In this document: positions 16,311 to 24,909 of the stretch, piece by piece
Numbering within the stretch: the stretch's first letter is position 1
How the letters are laid out: each line of letters opens with the position of its first letter
Assembly (NCBI GenBank): GCA_030431095.1
Contig: JAUIJU010000015.1
Location: forward strand, 1 to 64,000
Length of the DNA stretch: 64,000 nucleotides
Source: Gammaproteobacteria bacterium
GTDB taxonomy: Bacteria > Pseudomonadota > Gammaproteobacteria > Xanthomonadales > SZUA-36
Reading direction: 5' to 3'
Notes under the pieces: generated by a model
The model's database searches: none
What the model saw: the letters and a program-made list of their open reading frames with translations, nothing else
What the model was told of the DNA's origin: nothing
Translations under genes and position numbers: made by a program

Positions 16311-18110
16311 ATGCCGGGAGTTGAACAGGTGCACAACGTGGTAAATGCCCTCGGGTGGATGCTCGTCCACCTTCTCTGGCAGGCGTGCCTGGTGGTGGGC
16401 GCCTTCTGGATGGTCCATCGACTGGCGCCGTCGCGCGCGGCGAACCTGCGCTATGTCGCCGGTCTGGCCGCCTATCTCGCCATTATCACCTTTCCCGCCG
16501 TCACCTTGTGGATGTACCTGGCGCCGGGTGCGGGCGGGCAGGGCGTCGCCACGGCGGTCAGCCTGCCGGCCCTGGGCGTCGCCACCGGTTATCCGGTCAC
16601 AGCCGAATCCCTGCTGCACCATGCGCTGGAGCCCGCCATGCCGGCCATCGTCATCCTGTGGGCGCTCGGTGTGGCACTGATGGCCGCGCGGACTGCCGTT
16701 GGCTGGTACGGCGCCCGGCAGCTGGTGCGCTGCGGCGTGGAAGCGGTGGATGCGCCCGTGCGGCAGCTGGCGGAACGCTTGCGCCTGGAAATGGGTGTGC
16801 GCCGCGCGGTGACGGTATTGCGCTCGACCCGTGTGGCGGTTCCGACCGTGGTGGGGTGGCTCGATCCGGTCGTATTGCTGCCGGTCAGTGTTCTGGCCCG
16901 CTTGCCGCGTGAGCAGCTCACGCTGGTGCTGGCGCACGAACTGGCCCACGTGCGTCGCAATGACTATCTCGTCAATCTGCTGCAACTGGTGGTGGAAACC
17001 CTGTTTTTCTATCACCCGGCCATCGGCTGGCTGGGGCGCCGCGTGCGTGAAGACCGTGAGCATTGCTGCGACGACGAAGTGGTGGCGGCATTCGGTGAAC
17101 GCGTCGCCTACGCCCGGGCGCTGGCCAGCCTGGAGCAGTTGCGCGCGCCGGCTTCCCCGGCACTGGCGGCCACCGGGGGTGATCTGTACCACCGTGTCGA
17201 CCGCATCGTTCATTGCGAGCCGCCGCGGCGCAGCTCCGGATTCGCGCAGGTCGCACTGGTCGCGGCCCTGGCGGTGGCGGCAGGCGTGGGCGTGAAACAG
17301 GGCGCGGAGCTGGGCGCCGACCTGGAACGAGTTCGCCTGACGGCGACGCCGGCGACGGTCATCGAACCCCTGCCGGACGCCCTGGCCGGCGCCCTCGGCC
17401 AGGGCGCGTTGCGTCACGAACGACGGCAGGCGGAACGGGAACAGCGCCGGCGACGAGCCCTGGCGGCGGAAGCCGAACGCGTGGCGCGCGACCGCGCGGC
17501 CCGTGAAGCCGAGCCGCAGCCAAAGCGCATCGCGGCCTTGGCCACGCAACCCCCACCGCCCGTCGCGGCCAGCGACACGCCCCTGGCGCTGGTCGTCACG
17601 CGTGATCGCGCCGTGTCGCCCGACGTGTTCCTGCCCGAACAGCTGCCGGGGGATGAACTCTTGCTGGCCGCGGTGACACCGGCGCCGGCGGTCGAACTCG
17701 CGCCTCCGCCTTCGGTGAAGCAGGTGCTCGAAGCCGTCGATGCGCCGGAGGTGCTCAAGCAGGTCTCGCCGGACTACCCCTACAAGGCCCACCGCAATGG
17801 ACTGGAAGGCCAGGTCCGGTTGGAGTTCACCCTGGATCCGCGTGGGCGCCCCCGTCAGGTACAGGTGGTGCAATCCCGGCCCGCGGGCGTGTTCGACAAG
17901 GCGGCCGTCAAGGCGATGGAAAAATGGCGTTTTGCGGCCAATCCGTCACGGGACGGTTCGACGCGTTATCTCCAGGTGTTCGATTTCACCCGGCCGGACG
18001 ATGACACCGGCCGTCGTTACCGCCGCTGCAATCGCACCGGCAGCAATATATGTGGCGGGCACTACGACCAGGCCAACGTGCGCCGTTTCGCGCCTGACGA
18101 ACACGACTGA
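16311..18110 (+). CDS. M56 (BlaR1-type) membrane metalloprotease with C-terminal TonB domain
   Basis: This 599-residue protein has three N-terminal membrane helices (about 10-36, 46-72, 107-127). A cytosolic zinc protease domain carries HELAHVRR (H209, E210, H213), with a probable third-ligand region EHCCDDE near 250. A further membrane segment lies near 310-325. A long Ala/Arg/Glu-rich stretch follows, then a TonB C-terminal domain (about 480-575) containing QVSPDYPYKAHRNGLEGQV and KAMEKWRFAAN. A 25-residue cysteine-containing tail follows. It forms a two-gene unit with the BlaI-type repressor. The TonB domain would reach the periplasm and could touch outer-membrane receptors. A TonB-dependent receptor gene follows. 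The signal is unknown. Confidence 0.9.
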   Translation: MPGVEQVHNVVNALGWMLVHLLWQACLVVGAFWMVHRLAPSRAANLRYVAGLAAYLAIITFPAVTLWMYLAPGAGGQGVATAVSLPALGVATGYPVTAESLLHHALEPAMPAIVILWALGVALMAARTAVGWYGARQLVRCGVEAVDAPVRQLAERLRLEMGVRRAVTVLRSTRVAVPTVVGWLDPVVLLPVSVLARLPREQLTLVLAHELAHVRRNDYLVNLLQLVVETLFFYHPAIGWLGRRVREDREHCCDDEVVAAFGERVAYARALASLEQLRAPASPALAATGGDLYHRVDRIVHCEPPRRSSGFAQVALVAALAVAAGVGVKQGAELGADLERVRLTATPATVIEPLPDALAGALGQGALRHERRQAEREQRRRRALAAEAERVARDRAAREAEPQPKRIAALATQPPPPVAASDTPLALVVTRDRAVSPDVFLPEQLPGDELLLAAVTPAPAVELAPPPSVKQVLEAVDAPEVLKQVSPDYPYKAHRNGLEGQVRLEFTLDPRGRPRQVQVVQSRPAGVFDKAAVKAMEKWRFAANPSRDGSTRYLQVFDFTRPDDDTGRRYRRCNRTGSNICGGHYDQANVRRFAPDEHD

Positions 18111-18139
18111 AATTCGCTTCATTTCCTCTCATTTGCGAA

Positions 18140-18185
18140 CTCGTTGTCGCAAGTTGTTGAATTAACGAGAACGTAAAAACTCGTT
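18140..18185. repeat. CTCGTT half-site cluster upstream of the TonB receptor
   Basis: CTCGTT occurs at 18140-18145, its reverse complement AACGAG at 18164-18169, and CTCGTT again at 18180-18185. The two direct copies extend to ACTCGTTG and are 40 bp apart. The cluster sits just upstream of a TATAGT -10 element and could bind a regulator. Confidence 0.35.
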
Positions 18186-18214
18186 GGTTTTTCATTAAAT
18201 TTCTTTGTTATAGT
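18184..18214 (+). promoter_or_regulatory. Candidate promoter of the TonB-dependent receptor gene
   Basis: TATAGT (18209-18214) in an AT-rich stretch is a good -10. TTGGTT (18184-18189) is a weak -35 with a 19-nt spacer. The leader to the GTG start would be about 170 nt. Confidence 0.45.
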
Positions 18215-18388
18215 GCTCATGCCATTCTTCGAGTGGGGGAGCACGTTGGCAGCAGCAGCGCACAGCGCACTGACCAGAAATGAGGGCACAGGCCGTCCCG
18301 CGTCTGTCATCCGCCTGTCACATGCACCTGAAAAAATTCACGCGCTATTCCTTTTCTCTTCACTGAATACCTTCGGGGGAATGAACCA

Positions 18389-21300
18389 GTGATTCACAAT
18401 CGACTTGCAAGGCTGTTCACCGCCTTGGCCTTCCTGCTTTTGCCGGTTGCCGCCATGGCCCAGGAAACCTCATCCGCGCTGCGCGTGGACACCTACCAGG
18501 CCGACGGTTCCCCGGCGGGCGACGTGTCGGTGACCGTAACCGACACCCGCACGGGCAATTCGCGGAGCAACTCGACTGGAGACGCCGGCACGGTGACGTT
18601 TTCCGGCCTGCGCGTCGGTGGCCCCTACACGGTGACCACGAGTGGTGGGGCGTACAACGACCAGACCGTCACCGACATCTTCCTGCGGCTGGGCGATACC
18701 TACCTGCTGCCCCTGAGCCTGGGTTCATCCGCCCTCGAAGAGGTGATCGTCACGGCGGCCCAGGTGCAGACCATGCAGCTGGCGCTTGGCCCGGCCTCGA
18801 CCTTTGGCCTGGAAGACCTCGAGGACATGCCCCACATCAACCGGGACATCCGCGACATCATCCGGGCCGACCCGCGCATTTACCAGGACAGCGCCTTCGT
18901 GGGCGCCATCCAGTGCGCCGGCGCCAACCCCCGATTCAACAGCCTGACGGTGGACGGCGTGCGCATGAACGACCTGTTCGGCCTCAACAGCAACGGTTAC
19001 CCGACGGAACGTCAGCCATTCTCCTATGACTCCCTGGAGCAGGTGGCGGTCGAGCTGGCGCCCTTCGACGTTCAGTATGGCGGGTTCACGGCCTGCAACA
19101 TCAACGCCGTGACCAAGTCGGGCACCAATGAGTTCACCGGTTCGGTGTTCTTCGACTACACCAGCGATTCCTTGCGAGGCGACAAGCTCGAGGGCGACCC
19201 GGTGGACTTCGGCGACTACGACGAGGAACGCTACGGCTTCAACCTCGGCGGGCCGATTCTCAAGGACAAGCTGTGGTTCTTCGTGGCCTACGAGAAGCTC
19301 GAAGGCGCCAACCTGTTCACCCAGGCGCCGGCCGGTTCCGGTTCCGCCGTCGAGGTGGCGGGCGTGAGCCAGGACCAGTACAACCTGATCCTCAACACCC
19401 TGCAGAACACCTACGGATTCGATCCCGGCACGCTGCCGTCGTCCATTCCCAACGAGGACGAGAAATACACCATCAAGCTGGACTGGGACATCTCCGACAA
19501 CCACCGGGCGGCCCTGACCTACAACTACAACGACGGCTACAACATCACCCGCTCCGATGGTGACTCCAACGAGCTGGAGTTCTCCAACCACTTCTACGAG
19601 CGCGGCGCGGAACTGAAATCGACCACCGCGGCCCTGTTTTCCGACTGGACGGACCGTTTCAGCACCGAGGTGCGCGTGTCCTTCCTGGACCTGGACAACC
19701 GCCAGCAGTCCCTGGGCGGCAGCACCTTTGGTGAGTTCCAGATTCGCACGTACAACAACGGCACCAGCGCCACGGTCTACGCCGGTGGTGACGATTCGCG
19801 CCAGGCCAACGACCTCGATTACGAGGCCGTGAACCTGAAACTGGCCGGCGCTTATGCCCTGGACAACCAGATCATCACCTTCGGTTACGAACGTGACGAC
19901 CTGGACATCTTCAACCTGTTCCTGCAGCACGTGAATGGCGAATACCGCTTTGACGAGGAATGTGGTTCCGACAACCCGGACGGTTGTATCCAGGCCCTGA
20001 TCGAAGGACGCCCGGACGACCTGTACTACGGCAACGCGGCACCGACCAACAACCCGAACGACGCAGCTGCGGAATTCGGCTACAAGATCAACACGGCCTA
20101 CGTGCAGGACGAACTGATCCTGGCCGATGGCACCGTGACCCTGATCGCCGGTCTGCGTTACGACTGGTACACCTCCAGCGATCTGCCTACGGAGAACCCG
20201 AACTTCATCGATCGCCAGGGCTACACCAACGCGCAGAACCTGGACGGGGAAGACCTGCTCCAGCCGCGCCTCGGCGTGACCTGGGACGTGAACGGTTTCC
20301 TCAGTCTGCGTGGCGGTATCGGCCTCTACTCCGGCGGCAACCCCAATGTCTGGCTGGGCAACAATTACCAGTCCGACGGCATCACCCAGGTGCAGCTGCG
20401 TGAGTTCCAGGTGCTGGAGCCGATCTACGGCGTGGACTTTTCCCTGTTCGACATTCCCCTCGGCGCGGATGGCAACGGCCAGCCGGGTTACGACGTCCCG
20501 CAGGACATGATCAACGCCATCGTCAACGAGACGGCCAACTCCGGCGTCAACGCCCTGGATCCGAGCTTCAAGATTCCGAGCGTGTGGAAATACAACATTG
20601 GCGCCACCTGGTACTTTGCCGAAGACTACGTGTTGAACGCCGACCTGCTGTACTCCGATCTGCAGGATTCCGCCATCATTCGTAACGACACGATGACCCA
20701 GACGGGCACCGCCCCGGACGGTCGTCCCATCTACACGGATTCGCGGGCCTTCAACTCGGACTACATCCTGAGCAACGTGCTGGGATCCGACGGCAGCTCC
20801 CTGTCCCTGTCCCTCGGCGTGTCGGCCGATTACGACTGGGGCCTGGACTGGTCCGTGGGCTACGCGTACACGGATGCCGAGGAAGTCAGCCCGATGACCT
20901 CCTCCGTGGCGTTTTCCAACTACACGAGCATTGCGGTGTCGGACCCCAACAATCCCGGCGTGGCGACGGCGAACTACGAGATTCCCCATCGCTTCACCTT
21001 CCGCGTGGGCTACGAGGCCTACTGGTGGGATGACAACCGCACCCGCTTCGACCTCTTCGGTTCCGCCAACGAAGGCCGGCCCTACAGCTACACCTTCAGC
21101 GATGGCGACGGCGACGTGTTCGGTGACTTCAGCAACGGCCGCCACCTGCTCTACGTGCCGACCGGCGCCGACGACCCGAACGTGATGTACGGTCCGAACT
21201 TCGACCAGTCGGCCTTCTTCGCCTTCCTGGACGAGTCTGGCCTCAGCGGCTACGCGGGTGAGATCGCGCCGCGCAACGACTGGAACAGCGGCTGGTGGAC

Positions 21301-21577
21301 CACCTTCGACCTGCGCATCGAGCAGGAATTCCCGGGCTTCCACCCGGAGCACCGCTTCGCCGGTTACATCACGATCCGCAACTTCTGCAACCTGCTGAAC
21401 GACAGCTGGTGCACGCTTGAGGAAGTCAGCTTCCCCCGCTTCCAGGGCGTCGTGGAACTCGATGGCATCGATAACGGCCAGTACGTCTACAGCGAGTTCA
21501 CGCGTCCCTCGGGCGAGTCCCGCGTGGCGGATCCCTCGGTCTACGAGATTCGTATCGGTCTGCGGTACGACTTCTGA
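18389..21577 (+). CDS. TonB-dependent receptor, Oar-like, with carboxypeptidase-regulatory domain
   Basis: This 1,062-residue outer-membrane receptor starts at GTG 18389; an ATG at 18381 stops after three codons, and GGGGGA precedes the GTG. The signal peptide is residues 1-24 (AMA|Q). A carboxypeptidase-regulatory-like beta-sandwich (about 28-105) is followed by a TonB-box-like EEVIVTA (117-123), a plug domain and a large barrel ending in phenylalanine (RYDF). This layout matches the Oar/SusC-like branch used for large substrates such as peptides or glycans. The substrate cannot be read. It lies 278 nt after the M56-TonB gene and ends at a strong terminator. Confidence 0.93.
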   Translation: MIHNRLARLFTALAFLLLPVAAMAQETSSALRVDTYQADGSPAGDVSVTVTDTRTGNSRSNSTGDAGTVTFSGLRVGGPYTVTTSGGAYNDQTVTDIFLRLGDTYLLPLSLGSSALEEVIVTAAQVQTMQLALGPASTFGLEDLEDMPHINRDIRDIIRADPRIYQDSAFVGAIQCAGANPRFNSLTVDGVRMNDLFGLNSNGYPTERQPFSYDSLEQVAVELAPFDVQYGGFTACNINAVTKSGTNEFTGSVFFDYTSDSLRGDKLEGDPVDFGDYDEERYGFNLGGPILKDKLWFFVAYEKLEGANLFTQAPAGSGSAVEVAGVSQDQYNLILNTLQNTYGFDPGTLPSSIPNEDEKYTIKLDWDISDNHRAALTYNYNDGYNITRSDGDSNELEFSNHFYERGAELKSTTAALFSDWTDRFSTEVRVSFLDLDNRQQSLGGSTFGEFQIRTYNNGTSATVYAGGDDSRQANDLDYEAVNLKLAGAYALDNQIITFGYERDDLDIFNLFLQHVNGEYRFDEECGSDNPDGCIQALIEGRPDDLYYGNAAPTNNPNDAAAEFGYKINTAYVQDELILADGTVTLIAGLRYDWYTSSDLPTENPNFIDRQGYTNAQNLDGEDLLQPRLGVTWDVNGFLSLRGGIGLYSGGNPNVWLGNNYQSDGITQVQLREFQVLEPIYGVDFSLFDIPLGADGNGQPGYDVPQDMINAIVNETANSGVNALDPSFKIPSVWKYNIGATWYFAEDYVLNADLLYSDLQDSAIIRNDTMTQTGTAPDGRPIYTDSRAFNSDYILSNVLGSDGSSLSLSLGVSADYDWGLDWSVGYAYTDAEEVSPMTSSVAFSNYTSIAVSDPNNPGVATANYEIPHRFTFRVGYEAYWWDDNRTRFDLFGSANEGRPYSYTFSDGDGDVFGDFSNGRHLLYVPTGADDPNVMYGPNFDQSAFFAFLDESGLSGYAGEIAPRNDWNSGWWTTFDLRIEQEFPGFHPEHRFAGYITIRNFCNLLNDSWCTLEEVSFPRFQGVVELDGIDNGQYVYSEFTRPSGESRVADPSVYEIRIGLRYDF

Positions 21578-21595
21578 GCGTAGAGGGGAAGACCG

Positions 21596-21630
21596 AAAAA
21601 GGGCCGGCGTTTTGCCGGCCCTTTTTCTTT
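21596..21630 (+). terminator. Strong intrinsic terminator after the TonB receptor
   Basis: A5-GGGCCGGC, loop GTTTT, GCCGGCCC-T5 forms a perfect stem with A and T tracts on either side. It could act on both strands. Confidence 0.92.
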
Positions 21631-21643
21631 GGGGATGCGGAAG

Positions 21644-21700
21644 GGCGGTAGGAGGGGGGAGGGAGTTGGCCATCCAGCCGCTTACCTCCCTCCTGCCGCC
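21644..21700 (+). other. Long stem-loop in the ppnN leader
   Basis: Positions 21644-21659 pair with 21685-21700 as a 16-bp RNA stem containing two G-U pairs; the outer part is GGCGGTAGGAGGG with CCCTCCTGCCGCC. The 25-nt loop can form a small inner GGC/GCC hairpin. No T tract follows, so it is not an ordinary terminator. It ends 66 nt before the ppnN start. Confidence 0.55.
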
Positions 21701-21766
21701 GGCCTCAAATGGATCCATGAGACAATCCATCCGGAAAATACGAAGCGCAAAAAGAGAACTCCACAC

Positions 21767-23137
21767 ATGAACACCCAAGTCGTCAACGCTCGCCTGTACC
21801 CCGCCGGAATGCTCACTTCCCTCAGCCGCATGGAGGTCGAGCGGCTGCACGATGCCAGCCGCGGAGACCTGTATGAACTGCTGCGCCGCTGCGCGCTGGC
21901 GGTGCTCAACAGTGGTAACGAGAGTGACGATGCAGAGGCGTTGCTGGCGCAGTTCCGCGACTTCGAAATCCAGGTGGAGCAGTTCAATCGGGGAATTCGC
22001 CTGGACCTGCAACATGCGCCGGGCATCGCTTTCGTCGACGGCAAGATCATCGAGGGGGTGCGCGAGCTGCTGTCCTCGGTGATCCGCGACCTGGTCTACT
22101 ACGACACCGAGATCGGCAGCAACCCGGACTATCGCCTGGAGACGGGTGAACAGATTTCCAACGCCGTGTTCGAAATCCTGCGCAACGCCGACGTGATTGC
22201 GCCACGCATCGAGCCGCACATGGTCGTGTGCTGGGGCGGACACTCCATCGCGCGCGAGGAATACGTCTACACCAAGGAAGTGGGCTACGAGATCGGCCTG
22301 CGGCGCATGAACGTGTGCACCGGCTGTGGCCCCGGGGCCATGAAGGGGCCCATGAAAGGCGCGACCATTGGCCACGCCAAGCAACGCGTGAAATCGGGCC
22401 GCTACGTGGGCCTGTCCGAGCCGGGCATCATCGCCGCGGAGTCGCCCAATCCCATCGTCAACCAGCTGGTGATCCTGCCGGACATCGAAAAGCGCCTGGA
22501 GGCCTTCGTGAGGCTGGGTCACGGCTTCGTGGTGTTCCCGGGCGGCGCGGGGACGGCCGAGGAGATCCTCTACCTGCTGGGAATCCTGTTGAACCCCAAG
22601 AACGCGGACATGCCGTTTCCGCTGGTGTTCACCGGTCCGTCGCAGGCGGCCGCATACTTCGAGCAGATCGACCAGTTCATCCGCCTGACCCTGGGAGACG
22701 CCGCCGCTGCCCGTTACGAAATTATTATCGACGATCCCGAAGCCGTGGCCCTGGCCATGCAGCGGGGCCTGGAGGAGGTGCGTGACTTCCGCAGCCAGGT
22801 CAAGGATGCCTGGTACTACAACTGGCGCCTGCAGATTGACCTGCCGTTCCAGATGCCCTTCGAGCCCGACCACGAGCTGATGGCCGCCCTGGACATCGAC
22901 GCCGACCTGCCGCCCCATGAATTGGCGGCCAACCTGCGGCGGGCGTTTTCCGGCATCGTGGCGGGCAACGTCAAGCCGCGCACCATTCGCACGATTCGTG
23001 AGCGCGGCGAATTCGAAATCAGCGGCGACCCGGCCATCATGGCGGCGCTGGACGCGCTGCTGGCCTCGTTCGTCGAACAGCACCGCATGAAGTTGCCGGG
23101 CACGGTCTACACCCCGTGCTACCGCGTGGTGACCTGA
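21767..23137 (+). CDS. ppnN: Pyrimidine/purine nucleotide 5'-monophosphate nucleosidase PpnN (YgdH)
   Basis: This 456-residue protein matches YgdH/PpnN along its length. PpnN cleaves nucleoside monophosphates to base and ribose 5-phosphate, and in E. coli it binds (p)ppGpp. The LOG-type catalytic motif PGGAGTAEEILYLLG is at about 260-274. An upstream block VCTGCGPGAMKGPMKGA and the C-terminal DUF3412-type region (WYYNWRLQIDLPFQ) are also present. ATG 21767 gives the family start. It has its own long leader with a large hairpin (21644-21700), and it converges with the secreted-protein gene, 6 nt between stops. Confidence 0.94.
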   Translation: MNTQVVNARLYPAGMLTSLSRMEVERLHDASRGDLYELLRRCALAVLNSGNESDDAEALLAQFRDFEIQVEQFNRGIRLDLQHAPGIAFVDGKIIEGVRELLSSVIRDLVYYDTEIGSNPDYRLETGEQISNAVFEILRNADVIAPRIEPHMVVCWGGHSIAREEYVYTKEVGYEIGLRRMNVCTGCGPGAMKGPMKGATIGHAKQRVKSGRYVGLSEPGIIAAESPNPIVNQLVILPDIEKRLEAFVRLGHGFVVFPGGAGTAEEILYLLGILLNPKNADMPFPLVFTGPSQAAAYFEQIDQFIRLTLGDAAAARYEIIIDDPEAVALAMQRGLEEVRDFRSQVKDAWYYNWRLQIDLPFQMPFEPDHELMAALDIDADLPPHELAANLRRAFSGIVAGNVKPRTIRTIRERGEFEISGDPAIMAALDALLASFVEQHRMKLPGTVYTPCYRVVT

Positions 23138-23143
23138 GGGCGG

Positions 23144-23890
23144 TCAGCCCTCTTCGGCGGGCGCCGTGACCACCGGCGCGGGGCGCAGCAGGGCACGGTC
23201 CGTGGTCAGGTTTTCCGCCCCCAGCAGCGGGCGCGCCTCTGACAGCGGTACGCCCTGGGTGAGCTTGTAGGTCCGGTCTTCGTTTTCCACGGCCAGGCCC
23301 CGCTCCAGCAGGTCCAGGCGTTCCTCGACCGCCAGGTTCTCGTACTCGAGCACCGCGTGGGCGTCGGCGTAGTCCACCGGCCGCGCCAGCGCTGCCAGGT
23401 CACTGGACAGGACCAGGCCTTCGGCGGGGTAACGCAGGGCATAGCTGTTGTCCGCCGTGACCAGTACGGTCAGCGCGCACCCCTGTTCGAGGCCCAGGTA
23501 TTGCCCATCCACGTCAGGGTTATTGCGAACGAACAGCAGGTATCGTCGTCCCTCCTCGGTGATCGGCGGGTTGGGAAAATAGCACTCGTTGTCGTGCAGA
23601 CCTTCCTCGTACACTTCGACGATATCGGGCAAAGCGCGGTCGGTCTTGTACGGAATCAGCACGCGGAGAAAGGCAGTGCCACCCGTCGGAAAGTCGCGCG
23701 CGTACTCGTAGTCGGTGTCCAGGACCTGCACCAGGGCCACGAGGTCGGCGGCGGCGGCCAGTTCCTGCAGGGTGGCGGGCGGCACGGTTTCGGTGTCCTC
23801 CGCCGCGGGTTCCTGCGCGAAGAGGGCAGGGGCCGCCAGTCCCGTGACCAGCAGGGACAGGGCGACCCGTGTTGCGTTCAATAGATTCAT
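23144..23890 (-). CDS. Secreted protein of unknown function
   Basis: This 248-residue protein has a signal peptide (about 1-25, ALFAQ). An acidic spacer is followed by a beta-rich core: LVALVQVLDTDYEYARDFPTGG, a TDRALPDIVEVYEEGL segment, two cysteines (NECYFPNP and EQGCALTV) that could form a disulfide, and RRYLLFVRNN. I recognise no family, though the core recalls small periplasmic proteins that bind metals or ligands. It lies 71 nt downstream of psd on the same strand and may be co-transcribed. ATG 23890 is preceded by AGGAGGAG. Confidence 0.7.
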   Translation of the reverse strand: MNLLNATRVALSLLVTGLAAPALFAQEPAAEDTETVPPATLQELAAAADLVALVQVLDTDYEYARDFPTGGTAFLRVLIPYKTDRALPDIVEVYEEGLHDNECYFPNPPITEEGRRYLLFVRNNPDVDGQYLGLEQGCALTVLVTADNSYALRYPAEGLVLSSDLAALARPVDYADAHAVLEYENLAVEERLDLLERGLAVENEDRTYKLTQGVPLSEARPLLGAENLTTDRALLRPAPVVTAPAEEG

Positions 23891-23961
23891 GGCGACTCCT
23901 CCTTACGGGGCTTTGACGGCCGTTCCGCCCGTCGGTTCCACGCGGCAGGCGGGCCGTGAAC

Positions 23962-24831
23962 TCATTCCCCGACCAGCCCCGCCAGTTTCTGGCCCATCCG
24001 AACGGCGTCACCCGCCGCCGGCAGCGCATCCAGTTCGGGCTCGATCGCACCGGGTGGCAATGCCATGACCACGGTCGAGCCCATGTTGAAGCGGCCCATC
24101 TCCTCGCCGCGCGCCAGGCGTACCTCTCCCGGAGCGTAGGACCAGCGTCGCGTGGCCCGATCCTTCGCCGGCGTTACCGTCCCGGCCCAGACCGTGTCCA
24201 TGCTGGCCACCAGCATGGCGCCCACCAGGACCTGGGCCATCGGGCCGAACTCGGTATTGAAAATACACACCACCCGCTCGTTGATGGCGAACAGGCCAGG
24301 CACTTCACGCACCGTGTAGGGCGCCACGCTGTACAGCCGGCCCGGCACGTACACCATGCGACGCAGTTCGCCGTCCAGCGGCATGTGTACGCGGTGGTAG
24401 TCCTTCGGCGACAGGTAGATGGTCCAGAAGCTTCCGCCGCGCAGTTCGCGACAGGAAGGGTCGTCGGCCAGCAGGGCCTGCAGACTGTAGTCGTGGCCCT
24501 TGGCCTGCAACAGGCGCCCGGCATTCATCGCGCCGCGCTCGCTGACCGTGCCGTCGCAGGGTGAGAGCAGGGCGCGCGGATCCGGATCCAGGGGACGTGC
24601 GCCGGGTTTGAGTTCGCGCGTGAAGAATGCGTTGAAGGATGCGTAGTCGTCCGGGTTGTCGCTGAGCGCTTCGTCGTAGTCGACACCGGCCAGGCTGCCG
24701 ACCTGTCGTATCAGCGCGTTCTTCACCCACCGTGTTTCCATGCGCATCAGGCGATGCACCAGCGCGGTAAGGGTGTGCTGCGGCAGCACCGACTGGGCGG
24801 CGGCCAGGGACTTTTCGAGCCATGACGGCAT
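23962..24831 (-). CDS. psd: Phosphatidylserine decarboxylase proenzyme
   Basis: This 289-residue enzyme makes phosphatidylethanolamine in the inner membrane. The self-cleavage motif is MGST (canonical LGST): cleavage between G251 and S252 would give the alpha chain with an N-terminal pyruvoyl. Other conserved blocks are SFNAFFTRELKPGARP, SPCDGTVSERG, YHRVHMPLDG and the FAINERVV segment. ATG 24831 (MPSWLEKS) was chosen; the much longer open frame upstream overlaps prmB and is not conserved. It diverges from prmB across 78 nt and is followed by the gene for a secreted protein. Confidence 0.96.
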   Translation of the reverse strand: MPSWLEKSLAAAQSVLPQHTLTALVHRLMRMETRWVKNALIRQVGSLAGVDYDEALSDNPDDYASFNAFFTRELKPGARPLDPDPRALLSPCDGTVSERGAMNAGRLLQAKGHDYSLQALLADDPSCRELRGGSFWTIYLSPKDYHRVHMPLDGELRRMVYVPGRLYSVAPYTVREVPGLFAINERVVCIFNTEFGPMAQVLVGAMLVASMDTVWAGTVTPAKDRATRRWSYAPGEVRLARGEEMGRFNMGSTVVMALPPGAIEPELDALPAAGDAVRMGQKLAGLVGE

Positions 24832-24853
24832 GGTCAATTGCACCTTGAATCGA

Positions 24854-24884
24854 TTGCCCGGGGGCGAAGGCAGGGGATTATACT
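24854..24884 (+). promoter_or_regulatory. Candidate promoter of prmB-aroC-asd
   Basis: TTGCCC (24854-24859) lies upstream of ATTATACT (24877-24884), giving 17-19 nt spacing depending on the hexamer chosen. The leader to prmB would be about 20 nt and contains GGGGAG. Confidence 0.5.
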
Positions 24885-24909
24885 GCCCGCAACGGTTCCG
24901 GGGAGCGCC

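Noticed and set aside
18725-23083. A 1,452-codon open frame on the minus strand opposite the TonB receptor and ppnN
   Set aside because: It spans two well-supported genes and a terminator, reads as low-complexity Val/His/Gly-rich protein, and has no recognisable domain. It is a product of GC-rich codon bias.
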